This document shows, piece by piece, positions 1 to 9,936 of a DNA stretch of 64,000 bases; position 1 is the stretch's first letter; every line of letters starts with the position of its first letter. Below the pieces are notes generated by a model. It was not told the DNA's origin. It did no database searches and saw only the letters and a program-made list of their open reading frames with translations. This DNA is from Symbiodinium natans (taxonomy: Eukaryota; Sar; Dinophyceae; Suessiales; Symbiodiniaceae): contig CAJNDS010002582.1 of the NCBI GenBank assembly GCA_905221605.1, positions 47,501-111,500 of the forward strand, read 5' to 3'. The position numbers were made by a program, and so were the translations under genes.

Positions 1-46
1 CCTAAACCCTAAACCCTAAGCCCTAAACCCTTACATCAACCCACAG
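1..46. repeat. Degenerate C-strand telomeric repeat at window edge
   Basis: CCCTAAA units with variants (CCCTAAG, CCCTTAC) open the window. The tract is short and is followed at once by non-telomeric sequence and by tracts of both orientations, so it is interstitial and does not mark a chromosome end. The first 1 kb otherwise holds only more short tracts and MITE pieces; a decayed family-F6 fragment (TCCCCTTACAAGCCC ... GGGCACCC) lies at about 92-151. Confidence 0.9.
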
Positions 47-743
47 GGGCCCAGAGTCGGCGCTGATTCTCTTCTTTTTAGGGTTTAGACTAGGGTCCCC
101 TTACAAGCCCTTTGAACCAAAAGGGGCACCCTGTTTGTATTCCTTGGTAGCCCTAAATAAACCCTAAACCCTAAACCCTATGAATTCCTAGGTTACTCAG
201 CCCCTCCCAATCCCCATTTGAATCTTTCACTGTGCCATCGTTTCGAGATTCTGGGTTCTGGGCAACTACAGGAGGGGGTGTTTGGAAGAAGGCGTTTTAC
301 AGGAACGATGGCGCCCGACACCCTAAATCCTAAACCCTGTACACCCTAAACCCTAAAACCTAAACCGCATATGAGACCCTATATGATATGACCTAAACCA
401 GTTTAGGGTTTAGGTATAGGGTTTAGGGTTTAGGGGGTTGAGGGTTTTAGAGGGTTGAGGGTTTCGGGCAATGGCTAGACGTGGAGTGGAGGCTGGCGCC
501 GTGGTTGGACTTCGACGATTCTCCAGTTTGGGTACACTCTGCGGGCAGGTGGTGAGCCTCATAAGGGTTTATGGGATTCAGGGTTTAGTGTTTAGGGTTC
601 AGCTGACGTACAGAGTCTGCTCAAAAAAGGGTTCAGCAAGAATGTTGGTAGGGGCTTTAGAGGTTATGGCTTCGGATTAAGGGTTTACAGGGCTTACAGG
701 GAGAACGTACCGCTTTTTAAACCAAGGACAGGGCTGAATATTG

Positions 744-947
744 GGGGTCGGAAAAATCACTAGTAAACTTCCCTTGTGGTCCCTTTGTACTTATACTATA
801 ATCACCCCCAACACCCTATTCTTTGGGCTGTCCCGCCCGACACTAACAGTCCCTAATAAGGATTATAATAGGGGGTACGATCATCCCTATTAACGACTGT
901 TAGTATTAAGGGGGAACATCCCAACCTATTCTAATTATTCAGGCCCC
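744..947 (+). mobile_element. MITE family F3, interrupted by a family F2 element
   Basis: The left end reads GGGGTCGGAAAAATCAC and the right end AATTATTCAGGCCCC, an imperfect inverted repeat. The core (TTCCCTTGTGGTCCCTTTGTAC, then TATACTATAATCACCCCCA) matches the other F3 copies at about 5.7, 14.6, 59.9, 60.7 and 61.8 kb and a reverse copy at 22.1 kb. Positions 823-924 are an inserted F2 element. No coding capacity. Confidence 0.75.
823..924 (+). mobile_element. MITE family F2 nested in F3, 8-bp target duplication
   Basis: The ends are TTGGGCTGTCCC and GGGGGAACATCCCAA, with inner inverted repeats ACTAACAGTCC and GACTGTTAGTATTA. The element is flanked by an exact 8-bp direct repeat, CCTATTCT, at 815-822 and 925-932. 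Removing the element and one repeat restores the F3 consensus CCTATTCTAATTATT. An 8-bp duplication is typical of hAT-like elements, but no transposase is present to confirm this. Confidence 0.85.
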
Positions 948-1683
948 CCACCCCCCAACCCTAACCCTAAGCCCTAAACCCTAAATCCTAAACCCTATTA
1001 GTAAGGCTTCAGGGTTGCCGGCAAGCAGCTCCTCGTCCGCGCGCCAGAGAAGGTCTATAACTTAGGGATACTTGGAAATATGTTTAGGGTTTAGGGTTTA
1101 TTGGGTACTAGAATTCCTAAGATCCTAAGAAGCAGCTAAAATTTTAATTTTTGCTAGAGTTCCAAGTCCAGTATGGTATAAAGGGTTCAGGGTTGTAGGG
1201 TTTTGCGACTACTGTTTGTTTAAGAGCCCCCAAATACATTACCTTATAAGGAAGAATATCACAATTTTCTTGGGGTGATTCTTAGGCAATTAGTAGACGG
1301 GTGAGCAGGAATTTAGGGTTTAGGGGTTCGCAATTTGTGACAGTCCTGGATGCAAGAAAGGGTTTGGGGTTTGGGGTTAAGCCGTAGTTCTTTTGCCAGT
1401 GAGTCTTGCCTTGTTCAGAGAGAGGCAGGTTGCAACCTAAAGACATTGAAGCTCCCTCCTTCCCCTAAACCCTAAACCCTATACACCCTACACCCTAAAT
1501 TTCCCTGACCCAAGCGCGCCCTGTAGGTGGTCCATGGAAGGACCAGGCAGAAGTGCTTCAGCTATGTGGAGGCTTGGTGGGGATGCGGGCTCACGGGGGT
1601 TAGGGCTTCAGGTTTTGGGTGTGGGGGGGCGGTTAGAAGAGCAGGCTTGTAGGACTTTCACCTGGCTTTCTGGGTGGCCGGGA

Positions 1684-1776
1684 CTATATATCCCCCTCGG
1701 GAGTTTTCATTTTTTGTTAATATAAAACACAAGATGATATGAAAATATTCTTATGAAGGTTCTAAGGGGAGTATAG
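1684..1776 (+). mobile_element. MITE family F7, 4-bp target duplication
   Basis: Starts CTATATATCCCCCTCGG and ends AAGGTTCTAAGGGGAGTATAG. It is flanked by GGGA at 1680-1683 and 1777-1780. The interior is AT-rich with ATAAAACACAAGATGATAT, shared with all F7 copies. It is about 93 bp and non-coding. Confidence 0.85.
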
Positions 1777-1940
1777 GGGAGGGGTGGGGTGGTACTGATT
1801 AATTTTACTTGAAGGAATGATAGTAATCCAAGATCTAAGAGCTTCCATTCCAACGGGCATCCACGTCGACTTGCATGGTGCCAACTCGAGAGGAGGGGGG
1901 TTCTCAATGGTGGTCCTTGTTAGCATTCCTAGCACAGTGC

Positions 1941-2037
1941 CCATATCCCCCTTGCGAATTATTTGTGAATTTGTGCTTATATAAACCCAAGAGGATACTA
2001 GAAGTATTATTTTCTTAAGGTTCTAAGGGGAGTAGAG
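1941..2037 (+). mobile_element. MITE family F7, second copy
   Basis: Starts CCATATCCCCCTTGCG and ends GGTTCTAAGGGGAGTAGAG, flanked by GTGC at 1937-1940 and 2038-2041. It lies 164 bp downstream of the first F7 copy in the same orientation. The different 4-bp duplication shows an independent insertion. Confidence 0.82.
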
Positions 2038-2050
2038 GTGCCCTGGTGAG

Positions 2051-2155
2051 CTGCGAGGTCATGAAAGATCCACAGAGGCTCTTGCCCGTGGTCACAGCAC
2101 ACTCCATCGACTCTGACCAGCTTCCGACGAAGTTGCAGGCGCGCTCCGACAGCCT
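2051..2155 (+). CDS. Exon-like segment, unassigned
   Basis: A GC-rich segment open on the plus strand, immediately downstream of an F7 MITE. It reads with protein-like composition (for example VMKDPQRLLPVVTAHSID). A possible AG acceptor is at 2049-2050. No family was recognised. The frame stays open to the first telomeric tract near 2200. It could be an exon of an upstream gene or a fossil. Confidence 0.35.
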
Positions 2156-2334
2156 AAGCCCCAGAGTTCTGTATTGGTTAACGAGGCTGTCGTTCAGGGT
2201 TTAGGGTTTAGGGTGTCTGGTGGTGTGTGGTTGTGTTGACAGGTCGTGGTCCTGACGGTGGCGGCTTTCGTAGAACTGTCGTCTTGTGGACCGTTGCCTT
2301 GCATGCGAGCGTGCGTGTCAACCCATCAACCCCC

Positions 2335-2430
2335 AACCAGGACGGGCTATTATCCCCTATAACCCCTGTAACCCCTAAAAAGGCCCTTTCTATGGGCATT
2401 ACAGGGCCTAATAGCCCAACCCCCCAAATG
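2335..2430 (+). mobile_element. MITE family F4 copy
   Basis: Starts CCAGGACGGGCTATTATCCCC and ends near GGGCCTAATAGCCCA. The outer right end is decayed. The centre carries CCCTATAACCCC and AAAAAGGCCCTTTC, shared with copies at 12.8, 21.1, 41.7 and 48.2 kb. Confidence 0.7.
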
Positions 2431-2459
2431 CCCTATAAGCCCCTTCTCAGCTTCAGCAG

Positions 2460-2549
2460 GTGAGCTACGATGCGAAGTGCCCCACGCTCGAGAAGCAGGC
2501 GGTCTCTCTCAAGAGGGGTCTGAGAGACGTAGGCTTGCAGCTTTCAGAG
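2460..2549 (+). CDS. Exon-like segment, unassigned
   Basis: Follows a CTTCAGCAG acceptor-like sequence and reads without stops on the plus strand (includes SYDAKCPTLEKQAVSLKRGL). The Lys/Leu-rich, helical composition suggests a real exon, but no family is recognisable. The GTGAGC at its left edge could instead be a donor of an exon ending here. Confidence 0.35.
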
Positions 2550-2963
2550 ACTCCAATAAGCCCCGTACCCCAAACCATCCTAAACCCTCAACCCTAAACC
2601 CTAAACCCTAAACCCAATTCAGTACTTTGAGCTTGGCGTTCCGCTTTCAACTTTAATTTTCGGAGCATGATGTAACTGCCTTGGTTCTCCTTGATTCAGG
2701 GGCATTGGAGCTAGGAGCTTCCCCACCTAACCTTCCTACCCAAAACAAACAAGGCCCGAATAACCTTAAACCCTCTAATCTAAACACTGCTGAGTCGCCC
2801 TAAACCCTAAACCCTAAATCCTAAAACCCTAAACCCTAAACCCTACTGCGGGCCTCTTTTATGCGTGGGGGTGAAGGGAGGGGGGGGGATAGGGTGGGGT
2901 ATGGGATCTTCTGGCTTCTCCCCTCAATGTGAGCCCCTTTTTCGGCCTTGCCTTGAAGCAGGT

Positions 2964-3180
2964 TTAGGGCTCAGGGCTTGGGGCTTCGAGCTTAGGGCTT
3001 AGGGCTTAGGGCTTAGGGCTTAGGGCTTAGGGCTTAGGGCTTAGGGTTTAGGGTTTAGGGTTTAGGGCTTAGGGCTTAGGGTTTAGGGTTTAGGGTTTAG
3101 GGTTCAGGGTTTAGGGTTTAGGGTTTAGGGTTTAGGGTTTAGGGTTCAGGGTTCAGGGTTCAGGGTTCAGGGTTTAGGGT
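2964..3180 (+). repeat. Telomeric tract with a GGGCTTA variant block
   Basis: About 30 heptamers on the G strand. The left part is nearly homogeneous for TTAGGGC (GGGCTTA), then canonical TTTAGGG, then TTCAGGG units. Variants come in contiguous blocks, as expected from local duplication of neighbouring units. Confidence 0.95.
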
Positions 3181-3184
3181 CTCT

Positions 3185-3275
3185 CTTCTGGAGGAAAAGG
3201 CCTATCTGCTCCGCGTCGCATCGGAAGATGCGGCCATCATCGTGGGTGAATGGGCTGCTTGCTCAGACTTCAGGT
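3185..3275 (+). CDS. Exon-like segment, unassigned
   Basis: Open on the plus strand, reading LLEEKAYLLRVASEDAAII and onward to a TTTAGGG tract at about 3282. The composition is strongly protein-like (acidic and aliphatic, single Trp). The telomeric array abuts on the left. Function unknown. Confidence 0.4.
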
Positions 3276-4029
3276 TCAGATAGGGTTTAGGGTTTAGGGT
3301 TTAGGGTTTGGGGTTTGGGGTTTGGGGTTTAGGGTTTAGGGTTTAGGGTGTCACGGGTTCAGAACCCACTTTTTCGGGTTTCGGAGGCGTCCTAGGTAGG
3401 CTTTAGGGTTTAGGGTTTAGGGTCTAGTGTTTAGGGTTGATAGAAGTTGTATAGGGTTTTGGGTCCCTCAGTTTTGACCGCAACGTTTTGACCGAAAGTC
3501 TTGTTTGGCTTTTCCAAGCCATGTGGGTGCTCTCGGGGGCTGCCTGAAGGCAGCCTTTTGGGATCTCCCGCGCAGCTTTCTGGGGCCTGTTGGGGCCCTC
3601 TTGGGGATGGTGTTGGGGCATACTAGTCGAACAAATTCATTTAGGGTTTAGGGTTTAGGGGTTAGGGGTTAGGGGTTTAGTGTTTAGACAACTATCTTGG
3701 AAAATTCAGAATGACCACATACAATTTCAGTTTACTTTCGTCTTGAGGGTTTAGGGTTGAGGGGTTTAAGGGTTTAAGGGTTTAAGGGTTTAAGGGCCCG
3801 AGCTTGAGGATGAGAACATGGGGTGCTGATATGGTCTGCTCCCTTACACCCAAGCTCCTGTTCATAACCAGAAATGGGTGTTTAGGGTTTGGGGTTTAGG
3901 GTTTAGGGACCCCCATGTAGACCCCAAATAGCAGGATCCCCTGACACATGAGAACCCCAAGAAGGCACCACGAATTTCGGAGACCCCACACATCTTGCGG
4001 CTTCAGAGTATATCAGTCATGTCCAGTAG

Positions 4030-4440
4030 CCCTAAACCCTAAGCCCTAAACCCTAAACCCTAAACCCTAAACCCTAAACCCTAAACGCAAGGGTACTGTA
4101 GCTACAGGCCATGAGGGCCCAAACCCTAAACCCTCAAACCCTCAAACCCTAAAACCCTAAAACCCTAAACCCGAAACCCGAAACCCGAAACCGGAAACCC
4201 AAATCGAGAAGTGTACCAAAAAGCCCTGGACCCTTATTCTCTTGAAGCCGAGGCAGGATTCCGAGTCCTCAAAGGCGGGCAAAAGGGATCCCTACCCGGA
4301 ATATCAGGAACCAGGGTTCCCTAAACCCTAAGCCCTAAACCCTAAGCCCTAAACCCTAACCCCTAAACCCTGAACCCTAAACCCTAAACCCTAAACCCCA
4401 AACCCCAAACCCCCCCAAACCCCAAACCCTACGGACCTAC
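4030..4440 (-). repeat. C-strand telomeric tracts with decayed variants
   Basis: Runs of CCCTAAA at 4030-4086, 4121-4200 and 4320-4432 alternate with unique DNA. Variants (CCCGAAA, CCCCAAA, CCCTAAG) increase toward the tract edges. Confidence 0.95.
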
Positions 4441-4605
4441 GGATTGTAGGGTTTGTCCAGGGTGTGTGGTTTCTAGGGCTTATCGGGTTTGTAGGCTTTA
4501 GGGGGTTTAAGGGGTCGGCTCGTGCCCGTCGGTTTATAGGCTGTGTTTTTGGGGGTGAGTAGTGTTTAGGGTTGGGTTTAGGGTTCAGGGTTCAGGGTTT
4601 ACCGG

Positions 4606-4690
4606 GTCTATATATATGTATATATATATATATTTATTTATATTATATTATATTATATTACATTATATATATATGTGTGTGTGTACATAT
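4606..4690. repeat. AT-rich microsatellite
   Basis: TATATATG/TATTATAT alternation followed by GTGTGTGTG. Open frames over it are translations of the simple repeat and carry no gene signal. Confidence 0.9.
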
Positions 4691-5435
4691 AGGTTTCTCA
4701 GGGTTTGTAGGATTGAAATTTGCAGGGTCCAATTTGTTTGTAAGATGTTTTTGTTCTTCCGGACTTCTTTCGCACGTAAAGGAGGTTTTTCGTTCTTTGT
4801 TTTAAGGATTTGGGCTGCGCGACTCGGGGGATCACAGGTAAGTTTCGGTAAGTTTCTGCGCTTCAGAAGCTCAAACCACGTCCAACTTTCAATGACCTGT
4901 TTGTTTGCTTAGCGGAAACGTTCGTGATGGCCAAAACCCCCCCCCCCCCCCCCCCCGCAAGAGAAGAACAAAGTTGAAGTTGAAGCATCGTCAGATCACT
5001 TCCCACTTTGGAGAATCCTGGTTTTGTGGTGTGTGTTAATGAGGTGCTGCTGATGGCCAACCTCCTTCAAGCAACCCAAGAGTCGTTGGGAAATTCCATG
5101 GGGCTCTGGACATCGCCTGCCGTTTGAACAACCCTCAACCCTGGATTTCTAACCCGCATGGTTCGCCAGTTATGTGCTGCCAAAAATTCTCCCGGATGAG
5201 GTGCCTTCCCCTGTCCCTTCCTCTGAGGTAATCGTTAAAGTTAGGCTCATTGTGCAGCATTCTCTCTACAGTCGCCCCGTGGGGCATTGCCAGACGGCTG
5301 GAAAAAAAAAAAAAAAAAAAAGAAAAAGAACCACACGCAAACCCTCAACCCTAAACCCTAAACCCTAAAACCTAGCCCCTAAACCTAACCCCGAACGTTG
5401 GACAAGCCCCCGAACCCTGACTGCCCCCTCACCAG

Positions 5436-5529
5436 GGAAGGTGCGCGGTGCCACGGGATTGGCTGGCCAGATGCTCTTGAGGATCTTTACCCTGAAGAGC
5501 GAGTCCATGTGCGAGGCACACGATCTTGG
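5436..5529 (+). CDS. Exon-like segment between inverted telomeric tracts
   Basis: The CCCCTCACCAG acceptor-like sequence at about 5425-5435 is followed by an open plus-strand frame (GATGLAGQMLLRIFTLKSES). C-strand repeats lie upstream at 5340-5390 and a G-strand repeat starts at 5535, the same arrangement seen at the channel exons. Product unknown. Confidence 0.42.
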
Positions 5530-5534
5530 GATTC

Positions 5535-5612
5535 AGGGTTTAGGGTTTAGGGAACCCTAAACCCTAAACCCTAAACCCTAAACCCTAAACCCTAAACCCT
5601 AAACCCTAAAAC
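5535..5612. repeat. Head-to-head telomeric junction
   Basis: (TTTAGGG)n switches directly to (CCCTAAA)n at about 5551-5554 with no spacer (GTTTAGGGAACCCTAAAC), a palindrome able to form a hairpin. Six or more C-strand units follow. Confidence 0.95.
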
Positions 5613-5715
5613 CCAAGCCTGGATGCCAAAAGCCAATGAATTAGGGGCCTCTCAGGGTTACCTTACACACTCATCGGGTTGCGAAGCCTTGGGGTCCAAC
5701 GTGCTCACTGCACTA

Positions 5716-5872
5716 TAGGGATCGGAATAATGACTATTTGATATTGGTTTTGGTTTAGGGTTTAGGGTTTAGGGTTTAGGGATATTCCCTTAGGGCCCCT
5801 TTGTAGTTAGACGAAAATAGCCCCAAAAACCCTATTCTAAGTACGAAGGCCCCTATATTAGACTCCACTTGA
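5716..5872 (+). mobile_element. MITE family F3 with internal telomeric tract
   Basis: Left end GGGATCGGAATAATGACTATT; right part AAAACCCTATTCTAAGTACGAAGGCCCC. Four TTTAGGG units (about 5753-5780) sit between ATTGGTTTTGG and ATATTCCCTTAGGGCCCC, where other F3 copies read straight through (TAGTATTCCCTTATGGTCC). Confidence 0.78.
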
Positions 5873-6205
5873 TGAGAGAGCCTAGCCATTCAAAAAGCCG
5901 AGATTCTTAAACAAAGGCGAACCGCGCAAAATACTTCTTCAGGATTTACGACTCCATTACATTGTTTAGCCAACCCTCAGGTGCCCTCGGCTGTTCCCAA
6001 GCCTTCCCCCTTGTCAGGACACCGAGATCGAACTTTTCGGCTCTGGGTTTAGGGTTTAGGGTTTAGGGTTTAGGGTTTAGGGTTTAGGGTTTAGGGTTTA
6101 GGGTCTTCAAGTTCAACGTAGTATCTTCTGCAGCACAACAGCGCAGGATCCCCGTTCGGGGTCCCCGGGCTTGAGGTTCAGGAGCAAACCCAACTGCCCT
6201 ACGTA

Positions 6206-6280
6206 ATCTAGGGTCGGAGCAATTTCTAACAAGAGTCCCTTATGGTCCCTTTGTAATTATATACTATTAAGAGCCCCATT
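6206..6280 (+). mobile_element. MITE family F3, left part
   Basis: GGGTCGGAGCAATTTCTAAC ... CCCTTATGGTCCCTTTGTA ... GAGCCCCATT is the left part of F3. An F6 element then begins at 6281. The F3 remainder resumes after F6 as CATTCGAATT and runs into a telomeric array. Confidence 0.7.
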
Positions 6281-6396
6281 CTAGGATGCCCAGTAGTACC
6301 CTTTTTCCCTTCTTGGGGGGGGTGTAGGTTCCCTTATAAACCCCTTTAAGCAACAAAAGGGCACCCTTTTTAAGCCTTGGTTACTGGGCAGCCTAG
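6281..6396 (+). mobile_element. MITE family F6, 4-bp target duplication CATT
   Basis: Starts CTAGGATGCCCAGTAGTACCC and ends GGTTACTGGGCAGCCTAG, flanked by CATT at 6277-6280 and 6397-6400. The interior GTTCCCTTATAAACCCCTTT and AAAGGGCACCC form an inner inverted pair shared by the family. It is inserted into an F3 element. Confidence 0.88.
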
Positions 6397-6402
6397 CATT
6401 CG

Positions 6403-6488
6403 AATTTAGGGTTTAGGGTTTAGGGTTTAGGGTTTAGGGTTTAGGGTTTAGGGTTTAGGGTTTAGGGTTTAGGGTTTAGGGTTTAGGG
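6403..6488 (+). repeat. Telomeric array (TTTAGGG)12
   Basis: Near-perfect G-strand heptamers beginning inside the residual F3 sequence (CGAATT|TAGGG). The homogeneity suggests recent expansion or insertion. Confidence 0.97.
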
Positions 6489-6510
6489 TGCCCCTATCAT
6501 CAGATCCCAG

Positions 6511-6599
6511 GTGGAGGCGCGGCAGCCGACCCAGAGCCTCCCTGGCTCGTACTCCTTCTCGCTGTCGGGCCTGAAGCTGCCCAGATGCGCCTTAGATGC
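6511..6599 (+). CDS. Exon-like segment, unassigned
   Basis: Follows ATCCCAG and reads open on plus (PTQSLPGSYSFSLSGLKLPR) into a TTTAGGG tract at 6600. It is rich in Ser/Leu. No family recognised. Confidence 0.38.
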
Positions 6600-6899
6600 G
6601 GTTTAGGGTTTAGGGTTTAGGGTTTGGGGGTTCGCCGAGAATCTGTCTGGGATTTAGGGGATCAAAGGCCCCCCGAACTGGAGCCCCAGCTCTATAAACA
6701 AATGGCCCCCCCTGAACCTTGAGAGTTGAAACTGGGTAAGGCCGTGAGCCCTAAACTGCTTCAAAGGCTTCTAACCCCCGAACAAGGCAAGATGTCAAGC
6801 CCCCCAAACCCTAAACCCTGAAGCACAAAACCCGAAAGCCTAAACCCTAAAGCCTAAACCCTAAACCCTAAACCCTAAATCCTCCGATGCCGAAGCTCG

Positions 6900-7022
6900 G
6901 AGCCCGAAAAGGTGCGGAGACCATCCACGTCGACCTCTCTTTGGGCAAAGTCTCTGGCTTCACAAACACGATCTCCATGGCCGCATCTTGGCGCTTCTTG
7001 ATCCGGACGCCCTGCTGGTGTT
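6900..7022 (-). CDS. Exon-like segment, strand uncertain
   Basis: The minus strand reads HQQGVRIKKRQDAAMEIVF and on through PKERSTWMVSAPFRAP after an AACACCAG acceptor-like sequence. The plus strand is also open (ETIHVDLSLGKVSGFTNT). I prefer minus on composition, but C-strand repeats at 6840-6880 fit either strand under the local exon pattern. Confidence 0.35.
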
Positions 7023-7239
7023 AGGTTTTTTCTTGCAGGCACAAATTCAAATTCATGTGTATATATATATATGGTACCCCCCCCCCAAAGATCCACCCTT
7101 TTTCCTCTTTTTTTTTCTCTGTTGAGGTGTTGCTGCTGTTGTTACTGTGTTGTTTTCGTTTTTGTTATGTTTTAGTAGCCCCGACACATGATAATAAACG
7201 ACACACGACACCAGTACCTTTATTTACTTGACCGAGACC

Positions 7240-8095
7240 CCGCTGAATTTAAAACCGCATTTAAAAATTTAAGTTAAATGCGGACCAGCACCCTGGAACC
7301 AAGAACCAAGAACCAAGATGCCCAGGACTCTTGATTCTGGAATCTTGGTTCCTGGGACTGGTCCGCATTTAACTTAAATTTTTAAATGCAGTTTTAAATG
7401 CAGCCCCAGGAACCAAGATTCAAGAATCAAGAGGCCTGGGCATCTTGGTTCTTGGTTCTTGGTTCCTGGGGGGGGGGGGGGGGGGGGTCTGCATTTAACT
7501 TAAACTTTTCAATGCAGTTTAAATGCAGCCCCTGACCAAGAACCAAGAACCAGAACTTGATTCAATCTGGTTCCTGGGGGGGGGGGGGGTCCGAATCCAG
7601 CCCCAGAACCAAACCAGAATCAAGATGCCCAGGACTCTTGATTCTGGAATCTTGGTTCCTGGGGGGGGGGGGGGGGGGGTTGCATTTAACTTAAATTTTT
7701 AAATGCAGGTTTAAATGCAGCCCCAGGAACCAAGATTCAAGCATCAAGAGTCCTGGGCATCTTGGTTCTTGGTTCTTGGTTCCTGGGGGTGGGGGGGGGG
7801 CTGCATTTAACTTAAATTTTTAAATGCAGTCTTAAATGCAGCCCCAGGAACCAAGATTCAAGCATCAAGAGTCCTGGGCATCTTGGTTCTTGGTTCTTGG
7901 TTCCTGGGGGCTGGTCCGCATTTAACTTAAATTTTTAAATGCAGTTTTAAATGCAGCCCAGCCCCAGGAACCAAGATTCCAGAATCAAGAGTCCTGAGCA
8001 TCTTGGTTCTTGGTTCTTGGTTCCTGGGGCGCATTTAACTTAAATTGTTAAATGCTGTTTTTAATGCAGTCACGTCTCGGTTCTGGATTACTAGC
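7240..8095. repeat. Array of inverted repeats built on two motifs
   Basis: At least six alternating copies of two modules: an A-rich one (GCATTTAACTTAAATTTTTAAATGCAG, itself partly palindromic) and AACCAAGAACCAAGATGCCC / GGGCATCTTGGTTCTTGGTT, which are reverse complements of each other. Poly-G runs of 10-20 separate several copies. It would fold into repeated hairpins. No coding signal. Confidence 0.9.
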
Positions 8096-8447
8096 ATTGG
8101 GCTGCGAAATTTTCCAATGCAATTTTACATAAAGGAAACTCTAAACTTACCATCTGCCACACTACATGATAAAACCTGGGAGTCACCGACTCCGTAATCT
8201 ATCTCTTGGAGTCACTGCCTCTTACAAAACTCTTTCGGGTTAAGCAATTAAACCCAAACCCTTAACTGTTAAACCCTATATGGTTAAAGTTTAAAGGTTT
8301 AGGGTTTAAGCTGTAGGCATTACACATAAGTCGGCAACTAAACCTAAACCGTTAAGCTTTGAACCCTATAGGTTTAATGTTTAAAGGTTTAGGGTTTAAG
8401 ATTTATAAGCATTAAAACCTAAGCCCATAGAGTCCTAACCTTAGGGT

Positions 8448-9090
8448 TTAAGGTTCAGGCATTCAAACCTTTTGGGGTCTAAACCCTAAAACCCTATAGG
8501 GCCCAACAAGGCTCAAGGGTTTTAATCCCATAGGCGCTGAAGGTCTACATGCCCAGACCTTAGGTTTGTAAACCATTAAATCCTATAGGGTTTAAAGGTT
8601 TAGAGTTTTTTGCAGGATTTGTCTACAACACCCTCACGAGCTTAACCCTATAGGGCTTAAGCCCTATAGGCTTAAGGTTTAGGCACTACCTAGGCGTAGA
8701 ACCTTATAACCCTGTGATTTAGGCATTTAAACCGAAGCCCATTTAGGTTCAAGGTTTAGGCATTAAAATCCTTAGCCCTAAGCTCTTTAGGGTTTGAAGC
8801 CAAAAACCCTATAGGGCCCAAAAAGGCTCAAAGGTTTTAACCCTATAGGAGCTGAAGGTAGACATGCCCAAACCTTGGGCTTGTAAACCATTGAACCCTA
8901 TAGGGTTGAAAGGTTTAGGGTCTTTTCAGGGTTTATCTCTAAAACCGTCACGGGGTTGGCCCTATAGGGTTTAGAAGTTTAGACCCTATAGGGTTTACAG
9001 GTTTCGAGTTTAAGGTATAGGCGTTGCCTATAGGAGTAGAACCTTATAACCCTGGAGGATTTGAGGCTTACATTCCTAAACCTCAAATCC
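8448..9090 (+). repeat. Tandem duplication, about 315-bp unit, rich in CCCTATAGGG
   Basis: Two diverged copies align with an offset of about 314-316 bp: for example CATGCCCAGACCTTAG at 8549 against CATGCCCAAACCTTGG at 8863, and GAACCTTATAACCCTG near 8700 and 9037. The palindrome CCCTATAGGG recurs many times here and in the preceding 200 bp. No gene seen. From 9090 to 9740 I see only low-information DNA with a diverged internal duplication (TTTCAGGTGGTTGT). Confidence 0.8.
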
Positions 9091-9739
9091 CGGGTTATGC
9101 CCATGTTTGCAGGGCTTGCCTCATGTGAAAATGCAAAGATAAAGTAGAAGAAGTACCCACATCATGTATGTATATAGGGTATAAATATTGTATATCACAC
9201 ACAGATAATGGAGAAGGCATGGGTAATGCGAAAAAAATCATCTGCTGTAAGTCCCGGGGACGCGAGAATACTGTGAGCAATTATCTTTTCACTATTCCCT
9301 GAGACCGCCTGAAGTTTTCTTGTAGATACTTTCCGGTTGCATTTGTGTTTTTCGGGGGTGCTTCAGGTGGTTGTGTGCAGTTATATCTTAATATAGCGAG
9401 GGTTTAGGGTGGTTTTGAGTGAAAGACTAGTGAAAGGGGTACGTACGCCGAAAGGTTTTGTTTAGATCCTCTACTGATGTATCTGTGTTTTTCAAGATGT
9501 TTCAGGTGGTTGTACGTCTCGTCAGGAGAAACGAGAAAACATGCTACGGGAACTGTGTTGTACATTGAAAGTCTCTAAAACGGTGGATCTTTGAGGGGGG
9601 GGGGGGGCATATATAATAGATATATATATATATCATATATTTAGGTTATATGCATACATACTACATACATCACTTACATAATACATACACACATACAACA
9701 CACAACAATGCTAATATATATATATGATTCAGCCCCGGC

Positions 9740-9742
<3 letters not shown>

Positions 9743-9809
<67 letters not shown>

Positions 9810-9810
9810 T

Positions 9811-9902
<92 letters not shown>

Positions 9903-9917
9903 ACCCCCCCCCCCCCC
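9743..9917. repeat. Poly-C tract
   Basis: About 150 consecutive C with one TA interruption at about 9810, then more C after AATGGTA. The proline-only open frames across it are artefacts. Length is unreliable in any assembly. Confidence 0.97.
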
Positions 9918-9936
9918 TGTGGTGTGGTTGGGGGTT

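Noticed and set aside
1-46. Chromosome end at the left edge
   Set aside because: Degenerate, short, and followed by equal tracts in both orientations over the whole window; a real telomere would be long and one-stranded.
7240-8095. CRISPR-like array of repeats and spacers
   Set aside because: The repeats are inverted and adjacent, without uniform unique spacers, and the DNA is eukaryotic.
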